Shown: positions 1 to 8,367, numbered from the stretch's first letter. The stretch: DNA of 64,000 nucleotides from Schauerella fraxinea (GCA_030849945.1 JAVDKK010000001.1:1116001-1180000); one strand, 5' to 3'. Notes: generated from the letters alone by a model not told the origin. Made by a program: numbers and translations.

Positions 1-961
1 CTTTGATCACGGTACGCCATTTCTCGATCTCGGCCAGCTGGAAGGTGGCGAAGGCTGCCGAGTCGCGGCCGTCCGGTTGTACGCCCAATTGCAGCAGCTT
101 GGCCCGTACCTCAGGGATTTTTACGACAGCGGCGATCTCGGTCGCCATCTTTGCCACGATGGGGGCGGGCGTGCCGGCGGGCGCGAAAATGCCTTGCCAC
201 GACTGCATCTCGAATCCCGGCAGGCCCTGCTCGGCGAGGGGCTTCACACCGGGCAAATCGTCCAGGGGTTTGGCCGACGTGACGCCGAGCACCTTCACGC
301 GTTTGGCATCGATCATGGGGCGGGCAGCCGCTACGGTTTCGAAGATCACGTCGATCTGGCCGCCGATCAGATCCACCATGGCTTGCGAGCCGCCTTTGTA
401 GATGATCTGACGCATGCGCGTTTTGGAGATCGATTGAAACAGCTCGCCCGACAAATGCTGCGAGGTGCCGGCACCGGCCGAACCGTAGGTGAGACCATCG
501 GGATCGGCGCGCGCGGCATCGATCACATCCTGCACGGTGTTGAAGCGGCTATCGGCTCGCACCACGAGCGCGTTGCTCACCATGCCCACCAGCGAGACCG
601 GGACGAAATCTTTCACCGGGTCATACCCCAGCGATTTGATGAAGAAGGGATTGACCGCATGGGTGGTGATGGTGCCGCCCATCACGGTGTAGCCATCGGG
701 CTCAGCGCGGGCAACCTGTTGCGTACCCACCAGGCCCGATACGCCCGGCTTGTTTTCCACGATGACCGACTGGCCAAGTCGGGTGCTCAATTGTTCGGCC
801 ATCAAGCGCGCCACCCCATCCGATACCCCGCCCGGCGAGAAGGGCACGATGTAGCGGATCGGTTTGGTGGGCCATGCCGGGGCGGCCTGTGCGTGTGCAA
901 GCGGGCCGGCGAGCGCGAACGCTGCGGTGCAGATCACGCTGCGGATCAGATGCCATGTCAT
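1..961 (-). CDS. Bug/TctC-family tripartite tricarboxylate transporter substrate-binding protein (3' end cut by window)
   Basis: Periplasmic solute receptor of the Bug family, which binds small carboxylates and similar ligands for TTT-type uptake. The reading frame opens at an ATG at 961 behind GGAGA and stays open to the window edge, so about 320 residues are present and the C-terminus is missing. It begins with a Sec signal peptide (MTWHLIRSVICTAAFALAG, cleavage after AHA). Family marks follow: the WPTKPIRYIVPFSPGG start of the first beta strand, an ENKPG motif, a PDGYT segment and YKGG near the middle. It is the last gene of a minus-strand set after the HisD-like, SDR and LacI genes, but a 224-bp gap with an inverted repeat (1033-1049) separates it, so it may also have its own promoter. 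The ligand cannot be read from sequence. Confidence 0.93.
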   Translation of the reverse strand, partial: MTWHLIRSVICTAAFALAGPLAHAQAAPAWPTKPIRYIVPFSPGGVSDGVARLMAEQLSTRLGQSVIVENKPGVSGLVGTQQVARAEPDGYTVMGGTITTHAVNPFFIKSLGYDPVKDFVPVSLVGMVSNALVVRADSRFNTVQDVIDAARADPDGLTYGSAGAGTSQHLSGELFQSISKTRMRQIIYKGGSQAMVDLIGGQIDVIFETVAAARPMIDAKRVKVLGVTSAKPLDDLPGVKPLAEQGLPGFEMQSWQGIFAPAGTPAPIVAKMATEIAAVVKIPEVRAKLLQLGVQPDGRDSAAFATFQLAEIEKWRTVIK

Positions 962-1032
962 TATTTTGTCTCCATGATTGAATCGGTGGATTGGTGGCGC
1001 CAGCGGCGCTCCAGTCCTGTGTTGTCGAATAC

Positions 1033-1049
1033 GGCCAATGTTGTTGGCC
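1033..1049. promoter_or_regulatory. Inverted repeat and repeated 12-mer upstream of the Bug gene
   Basis: GGCCAA-TGTTG-TTGGCC is a perfect 6-bp inverted repeat with a 5-nt centre. It lies inside the first of two copies of CGAATACGGCCA (1026-1037 and 1069-1080, 43 bp apart). All of this is in the 224-bp gap between the LacI gene and the Bug gene. It may be a regulator site or a weak stem-loop between the two genes. The sequence does not decide which. Confidence 0.3.
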
Positions 1050-1185
1050 GGGTTTTACGTTGAGTCGACGAATACGGCCAGTGTGGTCGGTCGCCTCTAA
1101 TGCGTTGCGTCGTGGCTTGCGTCGGTTCGCAGCGGCGTCGGATCGAGCCGGTCGGGTCGTTGATGACGGCCGATTGGCATTGGCC

Positions 1186-2199
1186 TCAAGCATGCCGAAT
1201 CGTGTCCCGTTCCACGAGCAGGCACGGCACCACCACATCGCGTGCGCGCAAGACGCCGTGCATCTGCTCGCTGAGCAACGCCACCGTGGCATCCACCATG
1301 GGTTCCACTTCCTGGCGCACGGTCGTCAGGCGATAGCCGCCCCAGGCGGCCTGCGGCACGTCGTCGAATCCGATCAAGCCCACGTCGTGCGGCACGTTCA
1401 GGCCCAGCTCGTGGCGCATCACATCCAGCGCGGCGATCGCCATGTGATCGTTGGCGGCAAAGAGCGCGTCGAGGTTCGACCCCGGGGCAAAAAGACGCCG
1501 CGTGGCAGCCCGCGCCAGATCGAAGTTGTAGTGGCCCACCTCACGCTGCGCGACCTGCATGCCGGCTTGCGCCAGGGCATCGTTGAAGCCGCGCTCGCGC
1601 TCGCGACTGGTCGAGGAATCTTCCAGCCCCGCAAGAAAACCGATGCGGCGATAGCCGCGCGACACCAGCAGTTCAGCCGCCATGCGGCCACCGGCGTAGT
1701 TGTCGGACGTGACGGAACTGGTGGCGTGGCGCGCCAAGCCGCCGATATCGGAGATCCGATTGAACTGCACGACCGGGATGCCCAAGTCGGCGCAACTACC
1801 GGCCAGCGTGCGTGAAAGCCGTGCCGATGCCATGACCACGCCGTCGGCTTGATACTGCAGGATCTCTGCGAGCACACCATCGGCCGCTTCGTCGATCTCG
1901 GCGATGAACATCAGCACGTGATAGCCCTCGCTCTGCAACTTCTGCGAGAGCTTTTCGATCACCAACGGATAAAACTGGTTTTCGAGATAGCTCATCACGA
2001 GCGCCACGATGTGACTGCGGCGGGTGATCAGGCTGCGTGCCAGCGCGTTCGGACGGTAGCCGAGCTTTTGCGCGGCAGCGAGCACCTTGCGGCGCGTCTC
2101 TTCGGATACGCTGGCCCCGGGCGTGAACGTGCGGCTCACAGCCGACTGCGACACCATCGCAAGGTCGGCCACATCCTGCGCACGCGGCGCACTTTTCAT
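1186..2199 (-). CDS. LacI-family transcriptional regulator
   Basis: A 337-residue LacI/PurR-type regulator. The N-terminal helix-turn-helix (AQDVADLAMVSQSAVSRTF, then the hinge helix GYRPNALARSL) precedes a periplasmic-binding-like effector domain ending near residue 330. I place the start at the ATG at 2199 because it gives the normal LacI N-terminus and overlaps the SDR stop codon as ATGA. A longer frame to 2331 would add about 44 residues with no family match. It is co-transcribed with the SDR and HisD-like genes, and probably controls them through the CG-centred palindrome at 4379-4394. The effector is probably the substrate of this pathway or an intermediate (inference). Confidence 0.92.
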   Translation of the reverse strand: MKSAPRAQDVADLAMVSQSAVSRTFTPGASVSEETRRKVLAAAQKLGYRPNALARSLITRRSHIVALVMSYLENQFYPLVIEKLSQKLQSEGYHVLMFIAEIDEAADGVLAEILQYQADGVVMASARLSRTLAGSCADLGIPVVQFNRISDIGGLARHATSSVTSDNYAGGRMAAELLVSRGYRRIGFLAGLEDSSTSRERERGFNDALAQAGMQVAQREVGHYNFDLARAATRRLFAPGSNLDALFAANDHMAIAALDVMRHELGLNVPHDVGLIGFDDVPQAAWGGYRLTTVRQEVEPMVDATVALLSEQMHGVLRARDVVVPCLLVERDTIRHA

Positions 2200-2963
2200 G
2201 CGGCGCTCCAGCCACCGTCCAGCATGAGCGCGCTGCCGGTCATCAAGCTGGCGGCGTCGCCCGCCAGAAACACCACCGCGCCCATGATTTCGCTGACCTG
2301 TCCCACGCGACCGAGCGCGATACGGTCGCACACCCAGCGCCGGAAGTCGGGCGCCTCAAACATAGGCGCCGTCATGGCGGTTTCGATGAACGTGGGGCAA
2401 AGCGTATTGACACGGATATTCTGCGGGCCCAGTTCCCATGCGAGCGCGCGGGTCATGCCCTCGACCGCGTGCTTGCTGGCGCAATAAAGGGTGCGGCCGG
2501 GGCTGCCCACATGACCCATCTGCGACGAGATCGTAATGATCGAACCGGGCTTGCCCGCGGCGATCAAGCTGCGCGCTACGGCGCGGCTGGTGTAGAACGT
2601 GGCTTTCACATTCAGATCCAGCACGGCGTCGATGTCGCCATTGCTCAAGTCCACCATCGGCTTGGGCCGGTTCATCCCGGCGTTGTTGATGAGGATATCG
2701 AAGGGTTCGCGATCGGTGACCGCCTGGTCGACGGCGGCGCACTCGGTCACATCCAGCACCAGCGCATCGCACGCGATACCGTCCGCGCGCATGGCGTCGC
2801 AGGCCGCTTCAAGTTCGGGCGCGCGCCGGGCCGCTACCGTGACGTGTGCCCCCGCGCGGCCCAGCGCGACGGCAGCGGCCAGACCGATGCCGCCGCTGCC
2901 ACCGGTGACCAAGGCGCGGCGGCCATCAAGCCGAAAGCTCGGCCCTTGGGGCAATGTGATCAT
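2196..2963 (-). CDS. SDR family NAD(P)-dependent oxidoreductase
   Basis: A classical short-chain dehydrogenase of 255 residues. It has the Rossmann motif TGGSGGIG near residue 20, NNAG near 95, and the catalytic Ser-Tyr-Lys set (ISSQ..., YCASK near 160-165), and ends in the usual LDGGWSA tail. The ATG at 2963 overlaps the stop of the upstream HisD-like gene (ATGA), and its own stop overlaps the LacI start the same way, so the three genes are translationally coupled. Next to a HpsN-like dehydrogenase it plausibly oxidises or epimerises an alcohol of the same substrate, as SDR proteins do in dihydroxypropanesulfonate pathways. The exact substrate is unknown. Confidence 0.92.
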   Translation of the reverse strand: MITLPQGPSFRLDGRRALVTGGSGGIGLAAAVALGRAGAHVTVAARRAPELEAACDAMRADGIACDALVLDVTECAAVDQAVTDREPFDILINNAGMNRPKPMVDLSNGDIDAVLDLNVKATFYTSRAVARSLIAAGKPGSIITISSQMGHVGSPGRTLYCASKHAVEGMTRALAWELGPQNIRVNTLCPTFIETAMTAPMFEAPDFRRWVCDRIALGRVGQVSEIMGAVVFLAGDAASLMTGSALMLDGGWSAA

Positions 2964-4279
2964 CCGCGCGCCTCGATCGGTTCGTACCAGGGCAGATCGG
3001 GCCGATTGCCGTAGCGGCGCACGCGGATATTGGCCTGTTCGCCATGGCCCGCGAAATTTTCCATATGGCACAACCGCGAACCGTATTCGCCGATCGTCAC
3101 GCTGGCTTCGTCGGTGAGTACCCGTTGGTAGGTGCAGGTCTTCAGGAACTTGCCGACCCAAAGCCCGCCCGTGTAGCGCGCGGCCCGATTGGTGGGCAAC
3201 GTGTGATTGGTGCCGATCACTTTGTCGCCGTAGCTCACGTTGGTGCGGGGCCCGAGGAAGAGGGCGCCGTAGTTGGTCATGCGTGCGAGAAAATAATCCG
3301 GATCGCGCGTCATCACCTGCACATGTTCGAAGGCCAGATCGTCGGCCACCTGCAGCATCTCTTCATAGGTATCGCACACGATCACTTCGCCGCAATCCGC
3401 CCAGCTTTTTGCGGCCATGTCGGCGGTTGGCAGAATGGTCAGTTGGCGTTCGATTTCGGCCATCGTGTCGCGGGCCAACTGTTCGCTGTTCGTGAGCAGA
3501 ATGCAAGGCGACGTTGGGCCATGCTCGGCCTGACCGAGCAAGTCGACCGCACACAATTCGCCGTCGACGCTGTCATCGGCGATGACCAGGGTTTCGGTGG
3601 GACCGGCAAAAAGGTCGATGCCCACGCGCCCGTACAACTGCCGTTTGGCTTCGGCCACATACATGTTGCCCGGGCCGACCAGCATATCCACGGCAGGCAC
3701 GCTGGGCGTACCGACCGCCATGGCGACCACGGCTTGTACGCCGCCCAACACGAGGATCTCGTCGGCGCCGGCCATGGACATGGCCGTCACGATCGCAGGG
3801 TGGGGGGCGCCTTGATACGGCGGCGCAGTGGCCACCACTCGCTTCACGCCAGCCACCTTCGCCGTCAGCACACTCATGTGCGCCGAGGCGAGCATCGGAT
3901 ATTTGCCGCCCGGGATGTAGCAGCCAACAGCGTTGACGGGGATGTGCTTGTGGCCCAGCACCACACCCGGGTGCGTCTCCACTTCCACATCCTGCATCGA
4001 ATCGCGCTGGATCTGGGCGAACTTGCGGATCTGGGCTTGCGCGAAAGTGATGTCTTCGATTTCGCGGGCAGACAACTGGCGGCGGGCCGCTTCGATGTCG
4101 GCCTGCGACAACCGGAAGTCGGCGGGTTCCCAATTGTCGAATTTGCGGCTGTATTCGCGGACCGCGTCATCGCCCTGCGCCTCGATGTGGCTGATGATGC
4201 CTTCGACGGTGGCGCGTACTTTGGCGTCATCGCCCGTTTTTGTGTCGGCGGACCGGCCGCGTTTCAAGTATCTGATCAT
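2960..4279 (-). CDS. Histidinol-dehydrogenase-family enzyme, HpsN-like (probably not histidine biosynthesis)
   Basis: A 439-residue zinc-dependent NAD dehydrogenase of the HisD fold. The metal and catalytic residues of the family are visible: GQAEHG (Gln and His ligands), FEHVQV (catalytic Glu-His), the SYGDKVIGTNHTLPT segment (Asp ligand) and a late His in SRLCHMENFAGHG. After NHTLPT the sequence reads AARYTGGLWVGKFLKT, not the LADF-type region I expect in biosynthetic HisD. That and the catabolic neighbours point to the HpsN (sulfopropanediol 3-dehydrogenase)-like branch. I chose the ATG at 4279 (MIRYLKRG) over an upstream ATG at 4318, because the extra residues look unlike the family. It is the first gene of the operon. 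Confidence 0.88.
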   Translation of the reverse strand: MIRYLKRGRSADTKTGDDAKVRATVEGIISHIEAQGDDAVREYSRKFDNWEPADFRLSQADIEAARRQLSAREIEDITFAQAQIRKFAQIQRDSMQDVEVETHPGVVLGHKHIPVNAVGCYIPGGKYPMLASAHMSVLTAKVAGVKRVVATAPPYQGAPHPAIVTAMSMAGADEILVLGGVQAVVAMAVGTPSVPAVDMLVGPGNMYVAEAKRQLYGRVGIDLFAGPTETLVIADDSVDGELCAVDLLGQAEHGPTSPCILLTNSEQLARDTMAEIERQLTILPTADMAAKSWADCGEVIVCDTYEEMLQVADDLAFEHVQVMTRDPDYFLARMTNYGALFLGPRTNVSYGDKVIGTNHTLPTNRAARYTGGLWVGKFLKTCTYQRVLTDEASVTIGEYGSRLCHMENFAGHGEQANIRVRRYGNRPDLPWYEPIEARG

Positions 4280-4378
4280 GGTAGTCAAAACCCCGATATG
4301 GAAGCACTTGCGTGGCATGCACTGAAGTGCAGTTCAAGCGTGCTGTGTAAAACAGCGAGTGGGACCACTTTCAGCGCC

Positions 4379-4394
4379 TTGCATACGTATGCAA
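4379..4394. promoter_or_regulatory. Palindromic LacI-type operator
   Basis: TTGCATACGTATGCAA is a perfect 16-bp palindrome with a central CG, the usual architecture of LacI-family operators. It lies 85 bp upstream of the first gene of the HisD-like/SDR/LacI operon, whose own regulator is the obvious candidate ligand. The assignment is an inference from form and position. Confidence 0.6.
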
Positions 4395-4513
4395 ATCAGT
4401 AGAAACCCTAGGTTTTGGCGATTTTTGGCATTCAATGGATCGGGAAATGAAGAATGCCCCGCCGGGTGATCTGTTCCCTTTGCGGGATCAAATCAGCGTG
4501 CGGGGCATCTGAG

Positions 4514-4595
4514 CGGAGCAATGCAGCCGGGGCAACGAACCGGAGCAATGAAATCGGAGCAACGAATCGGAGCAACGAAATCGGAGCAACGAAGC
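4514..4595. repeat. Six-copy degenerate 13/14-bp tandem repeat
   Basis: Six units of the form CGGAGCAAYGAA(AT) follow each other, alternating 13 and 14 bp (starts near 4514, 4528, 4541, 4555, 4568 and 4582). The array lies between the VOC gene and the operon to its left. The mixed 13/14 spacing argues against a coding repeat. Confidence 0.85.
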
Positions 4596-4630
4596 CGTCC
4601 GACGATTGGCGGCGCTAGGGCGCCACGATC

Positions 4631-4656
4631 ACTGCGCGGCGAAGGCGCCGCGCAGT
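4631..4656 (-). terminator. Stem-loop after the VOC gene
   Basis: A perfect 11-bp stem (ACTGCGCGGCG against CGCCGCGCAGT) with a 4-nt loop starts 12 bp past the stop of the VOC gene. There is no T run after it on the minus strand, so it may be a weak terminator or an mRNA 3'-end stabiliser. A second GC stem (4454-4508) further on is followed by a mildly T-rich stretch. Confidence 0.5.
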
Positions 4657-4668
4657 CGTGCCGGCGAT

Positions 4669-5139
4669 TTACTTGGCGAAGAGCGAACCCAGATCGGCGA
4701 ACGACTTGAATTCCAATGCGTTGCCCGACGGGTCCATGAAGAACATCGTGGCTTGCTCGCCCGGTTCGCCCTTGAAACGGATGTAGGGCTTGATGACGAA
4801 GGTGGTGCCGGCGGCGGTCAGCTTGTCGGCCAGGGCTTGCCAGGTGGCCATGGGCAGCACGGCGCCGAAGTGGCGCACGGGCACTTGATGGTCGTCCACT
4901 GCGCTGGTGGCGCCGGCGCTGGTGCATTCTTCGGGCGACAGGTGGGCCACGATCTGATGGCCGTAGAAGTTGAAGTCCACCCAGTGTTCCGAGCTACGAC
5001 CTTCCGGACAGCCCAACAAGTCGCCGTAGAACGCACGGGCTTCGGCGATGTCGCGCACCGGGAAGGCCAGGTGGAACGGCGGCAAGGTCGTTTGACCGGC
5101 GAGCGATTGAGCGGGAGCGACAGCGGTTTCGGTGTTCAT
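4669..5139 (-). CDS. VOC (glyoxalase/bleomycin-resistance) family protein
   Basis: A 156-residue single-domain vicinal-oxygen-chelate protein. PFHLAFPVRDIAEARAFYGD is the first beta-alpha-beta module with a His metal ligand. The second module contains RHFGAVL, and MFFMDPSGNALEFKSF ends it with a Glu ligand. Proteins of this shape include lyases, dioxygenase-like enzymes and resistance proteins, and the substrate cannot be told here. It is transcribed away from a LysR regulator across 109 bp, so that regulator probably controls it. The first 20 or so residues before PFHLAF look like a flexible leader. Confidence 0.88.
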   Translation of the reverse strand: MNTETAVAPAQSLAGQTTLPPFHLAFPVRDIAEARAFYGDLLGCPEGRSSEHWVDFNFYGHQIVAHLSPEECTSAGATSAVDDHQVPVRHFGAVLPMATWQALADKLTAAGTTFVIKPYIRFKGEPGEQATMFFMDPSGNALEFKSFADLGSLFAK

Positions 5140-5248
5140 GGATGGACTCTCAAGACAAAATTAAAATAGGAACTGATGAACGCTAGTTTAGGAGCGTTTT
5201 TTTCGATTGAAAAATGATATTTTTTGGTTCTCACCATAAAATATATCA
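5140..5248. promoter_or_regulatory. Divergent promoter region, VOC gene / LysR
   Basis: This 109-bp gap is strikingly AT-rich for this chromosome (runs such as GATATTTTTTGG and AAAATATATC). It must hold both divergent promoters and, by the usual LysR arrangement, the regulator's binding site. I could not fix one T-N11-A box with confidence. Confidence 0.5.
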
Positions 5249-6115
5249 ATGCTCAAAGAATTCGCGACCTTTATTGCTGTGGCCCGGGACGGCACCTTTA
5301 CCGGTGCCGGGCAGCGCCTTGGACTCACGCAATCGGCCGTGAGCGCCCAGATCAAGCGACTCGAGGAATATTTGGGCGCACCGCTCTTCGAGCGCACGGC
5401 CAAGTCGGTGCAGCTCAATGCCTATGGCCGCGATGTGTTGCCTCAGGCCGAGGCGGCGCTGGCCTTGGTGGATCGGATGGGGGCGGGCGAAGAGCGCGCG
5501 CCGCGTTCGGGCTTGCTGCGCTTGGGTGCGATCACGTCGGCACAGCAAGATATCGTCGTCGCCGCCATGCGCATGCTGCGCGAAACGCATCCCGATGTGC
5601 GGGTGCGGGTGCTGCCCGGCGTATCGCTGTCGCTCTTGGGGCAGGTGGACGCGGGCGAAATCGATCTGGCTGTGGCGATTCTGCCGCCTTTTGCACTGCC
5701 CCCCGAGCTGTATTGGACGCCGTTGCTGTCCGAGCCGATCGGTTTGGCGATGCCCGCGCATCTGGGCGATATGCCGTGGCGCGAAGCGCTGGCCACCCAA
5801 GCCTTCGTGCGCTACGACAAGGCCTCGTTCGGCGGGCGCTTGGTGGATATGTTCTTGCGGCGACATCGCATCACGGTGATGGAGTCGGTGGAACTGGACG
5901 ATATCGACGCGATCGGCAACATGGTGCGCCAAGGCTTGGGCGTGGCGTTGATGCCGCGTACGGCCCGCCTGGACATGACAGGAATCGGCTGGTCGAGCCT
6001 GGACGATCTTGCTTTCGAACGCGAAATCGGCATCGTTGGGCGCAAGCGGGACGACGCCCAGGGCTTGGCCGCCACGTTTGCGAAGTGCCTGGTCGCGGCC
6101 GCGCGGCAACGATGA
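5249..6115 (+). CDS. LysR-family transcriptional regulator (divergent from VOC gene)
   Basis: A 288-residue LysR regulator. The winged helix-turn-helix occupies residues 1-60 (FIAVARDGTFTGAGQRLGLT, then SAVSAQIKRLEEYLGAPLF), followed by a linker helix and a two-lobed effector domain with GLLRLGAITS at its start. Divergent orientation and a 109-bp shared promoter point to the VOC gene as its main target, with autoregulation likely. The effector is unknown. Confidence 0.93.
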   Translation: MLKEFATFIAVARDGTFTGAGQRLGLTQSAVSAQIKRLEEYLGAPLFERTAKSVQLNAYGRDVLPQAEAALALVDRMGAGEERAPRSGLLRLGAITSAQQDIVVAAMRMLRETHPDVRVRVLPGVSLSLLGQVDAGEIDLAVAILPPFALPPELYWTPLLSEPIGLAMPAHLGDMPWREALATQAFVRYDKASFGGRLVDMFLRRHRITVMESVELDDIDAIGNMVRQGLGVALMPRTARLDMTGIGWSSLDDLAFEREIGIVGRKRDDAQGLAATFAKCLVAAARQR

Positions 6116-6224
6116 TGCGAGTCGCGGCCGGCGGGCAACGAATCGGATGTGATCGGCGTGGAACGATTCGTGCTGTAGGCGAGGCTTCAGATCACCCCCT
6201 GTGCACATGCACAAAGGACCGAAT

Positions 6225-6485
6225 ATGGATGACACCACGCCCCGCATGTCCACGCTTTTTCAGCAACTGGGACTGGACGATAGCGATGAAGCGATTGCCA
6301 CGTTCATCAAGGAAGGCCAGTTGGCGTCGGACGTGAATATCGTGGACGCGCCTTACTGGAGCGATGCCCAGCGCCATTTCATCGGCGAGCAGCTCGGCGC
6401 CGATGCCGCATGGGCGATCATCGTGGACCAATTGAATGAGTCGCTGCATGAAACCTCGGTCAAGCGCCAGACCGGCCTGGATTGA
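6225..6485 (+). CDS. DUF2789 family protein
   Basis: A small acidic protein of 86 residues matching the DUF2789 pattern as I know it: STLFQQLGLDDSDEAI, then a central DAPYWSDAQRHFI and an AWAIIVDQLNESL end. No reaction is known for this family. The start is the ATG at 6225, seven bases after AAAGGA. An in-frame GTG at 6201 lacks such a site. It is followed by the DUF2256 gene on the same strand. Confidence 0.85.
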   Translation: MDDTTPRMSTLFQQLGLDDSDEAIATFIKEGQLASDVNIVDAPYWSDAQRHFIGEQLGADAAWAIIVDQLNESLHETSVKRQTGLD

Positions 6486-6593
6486 TCAGCGCCAAACGCA
6501 ACGCACGCAAGGGTCCGCGTTTGTCGATTGAAGCGCGATATGCGGCCATCGCGCCGCGCCGTGTGCGGTATGGTTGTTGCTTTGGGTGCGTCG

Positions 6594-6734
6594 ATGAAGA
6601 TGCGCAAAAAGGGCGACCTGCCCACCAAGATATGCGTTCGCTGCGGCCTGCCTTTTACCTGGCGCAAGAAATGGGAAAAGGTGTGGGACGAGGTGAAGTA
6701 CTGCTCGGAGCGATGTCGCCGCGGCGGCGGTTGA
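6594..6734 (+). CDS. DUF2256 zinc-ribbon-like small protein
   Basis: A 46-residue basic protein with four cysteines in the arrangement CVRCGLPFTWRKKW...VKYCSERCRR (CxxC and CxxxC), the hallmark of DUF2256. A bound zinc is likely. The function is not known; in other genomes these genes often sit beside cryptochrome/photolyase-like genes, which is not the case here. I start it at the ATG at 6594 (MKMRKKGD). A longer frame from 6528 adds residues that do not fit the family. Confidence 0.82.
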   Translation: MKMRKKGDLPTKICVRCGLPFTWRKKWEKVWDEVKYCSERCRRGGG

Positions 6735-6837
6735 ACGGCATGTGCTCTTGAATATCGGCAACCGCTTTTCCGCCCACGCCTTCATGCCTTCCAGGTCGTC
6801 GTCGGTATACCCATCGTTCTGAATCCTGGCTTGCAGA

Positions 6838-8274
6838 TCAGCAGGCTGGATGCGGCAACGCTTGCAAGCGACGTGCGGGAGAGAGGCCGATTACGGCAAA
6901 CTGCACCACGAAGCATGCGCTCGACGCCCACAGGCACGCGTCGACGCCGAAACGTGCCGCGAGGAGTGCGCCGATTGCCGCGCCGATCGGGCGCGATCCG
7001 TAGGTGGCTGCAAGAATGACAGACGACACCCGGCCCAGCATCGCGTTGGGCGTGACCGTTTGCCGCAGCGTCGTCGTGGCGATGGTCCATAAGATTGGGC
7101 CGGCCCCGAACAGAAACATGGCCACGGCGGCGGTGGTAGCCGCGGCGATATTCGACGTCGTCAGCATCAGTAGCGACGCCAGCAATGCACTTGCCGGACC
7201 GACCATGATCGTGGTGCCAAACGACACCCGTTTCGACAGCGCCGGTGCAACCAGGGCGCCGGCGACCATCCCCGCGCCATAGCAACCCAATGTCAGCCCG
7301 ACACCGGTCGCGTTCAACCCGAGCCGGTCGATGGCGTACGCCACATACACGGCCTGCAGGATGAACCATGCGGTATTGAAGAACGTCGATCCAATCAACA
7401 GCGGTCGCAGCAGCGCGTGCGTCCAGACGAATGCCGCCCCTTCGCGCAGGTCGTGCCAGACGTGTTTGCGAGGCGCTTGGCGTTGTGCGTGTGCATGGGG
7501 CGATGGAGATACGGCGGAAGCAGAGGAAGCAGAGGAAGCCGCAGCGGAGGAAGCAGCAGCGGAGGAAGCAGCAGCAGAGGAAGCAGCAGCAGAGGAAGCA
7601 GCAGCGGAGAAAGCGGCAGCAGAGGAAGTAGGGAAAGCAGAGGCGGCAAGCGACGGCGCCGTGCTGGGCGTCGCGTGGGTCAGGCTCACGAGCAGCATCA
7701 GTGCCACGATCGAGAGCGCGGTGGCCAGTGCATATGCGGCCGGCGCCCCCATCATGCCGACCAGGCTTCCACCAGCAGCAGGGCCGGCAACAAACGCTGT
7801 GCTGCGTGCAAGCTCGATCGACCGATTGGCGGCGGTCAACTGCGCGCGCGGCACCAGTTGCGGCACCAAGGCCGGCGCTGCCACGCTGTAGAGCACCGTG
7901 CCGGCGGCGCCCACGAATCCCAGCACGGCCAAGCCATACAATCCGAGTGCCTGCGCCGCCAGCAGCCCGACGATCACAAGGAGGGCACCCGCGCGCACCG
8001 CTTCGGCGGTCACCATCAGCGTGCGTCGAGCATAACGATCGGCGAGCACGCCGGCGGGCAACGCAAAGAGCAAAAAAGGCAGTGTTTGCGCCGTTTGCAA
8101 CGCCCCGGTTTGCGCGGCGGTCGCGCCGAAGGCCAGCACTGCCGCAAGCGGTGCGGCGGCCAATGCAATCTGCTCGGAAAACTGCGCGGCAAAATTGGAT
8201 TGAACGAGCCGGCGAAACGCAGTGGCATCCGCGCAGGCGGACTGTTCGTCGATTGAAAGGGTGGGGGAGGTCAT
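6838..8274 (-). CDS. MFS transporter (EntS-like exporter) with a long repeat-filled central loop
   Basis: A 478-residue major facilitator protein with about 12 hydrophobic segments. The loop-2 signature GVLADRYARRTLMV and the early NFAAQFSEQIALAA fit the EntS/DHA3-like exporters. Between the two halves (about residues 205-265) is an Ala/Ser-rich linker made of AASSA units, encoded by a 15-bp tandem repeat, then a His/Gln/Arg-rich stretch before the second half begins at VWHDLREGAAFVW. I start at the ATG at 8274 behind GGGGGAGGTC; the longer frame from 8325 adds no family sequence. The substrate is unknown. The gene faces away from the lipoprotein gene at 8434. Confidence 0.9.
   Translation of the reverse strand: MTSPTLSIDEQSACADATAFRRLVQSNFAAQFSEQIALAAAPLAAVLAFGATAAQTGALQTAQTLPFLLFALPAGVLADRYARRTLMVTAEAVRAGALLVIVGLLAAQALGLYGLAVLGFVGAAGTVLYSVAAPALVPQLVPRAQLTAANRSIELARSTAFVAGPAAGGSLVGMMGAPAAYALATALSIVALMLLVSLTHATPSTAPSLAASAFPTSSAAAFSAAASSAAASSAAASSAAASSAAASSASSASAVSPSPHAHAQRQAPRKHVWHDLREGAAFVWTHALLRPLLIGSTFFNTAWFILQAVYVAYAIDRLGLNATGVGLTLGCYGAGMVAGALVAPALSKRVSFGTTIMVGPASALLASLLMLTTSNIAAATTAAVAMFLFGAGPILWTIATTTLRQTVTPNAMLGRVSSVILAATYGSRPIGAAIGALLAARFGVDACLWASSACFVVQFAVIGLSPARRLQALPHPAC
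7516..7638. repeat. 15-bp tandem repeat inside the MFS gene
   Basis: About eight imperfect copies of a 15-bp unit (GCAGCGGAGGAAGCA on the plus strand) encode AASSA pentapeptides on the minus strand. The unit is a multiple of three, so copy-number change would lengthen or shorten the central loop without a frameshift. Confidence 0.88.
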
Positions 8275-8367
8275 GAGGGCACCAGATGAGGTGGCGCCAG
8301 TGTGACGGCCGCGGAACACGTCCACACTCCGATTCTTGCGATGGCATGTGACGCTGCATTCAGCTTC

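Larger units (their letters stand above)
4280..4668. other. 389-bp non-coding gap: operon promoter region, stem-loops and tandem repeat
   Basis: No convincing gene. From low to high coordinate it holds the leader of the HisD-like operon with the LacI-type palindrome, a long imperfect inverted repeat (ATGCCCCGC at 4454-4462 against GCGGGGCAT at 4500-4508), a degenerate tandem repeat (4514-4595) and a stem-loop just past the VOC gene (4631-4656). Confidence 0.7.

Noticed and set aside
1026..1080. Bug gene and HisD operon sharing one LacI operator
   Set aside because: The 16-bp palindrome at 4379 has no copy in the Bug gene leader; only unrelated repeated words are there.
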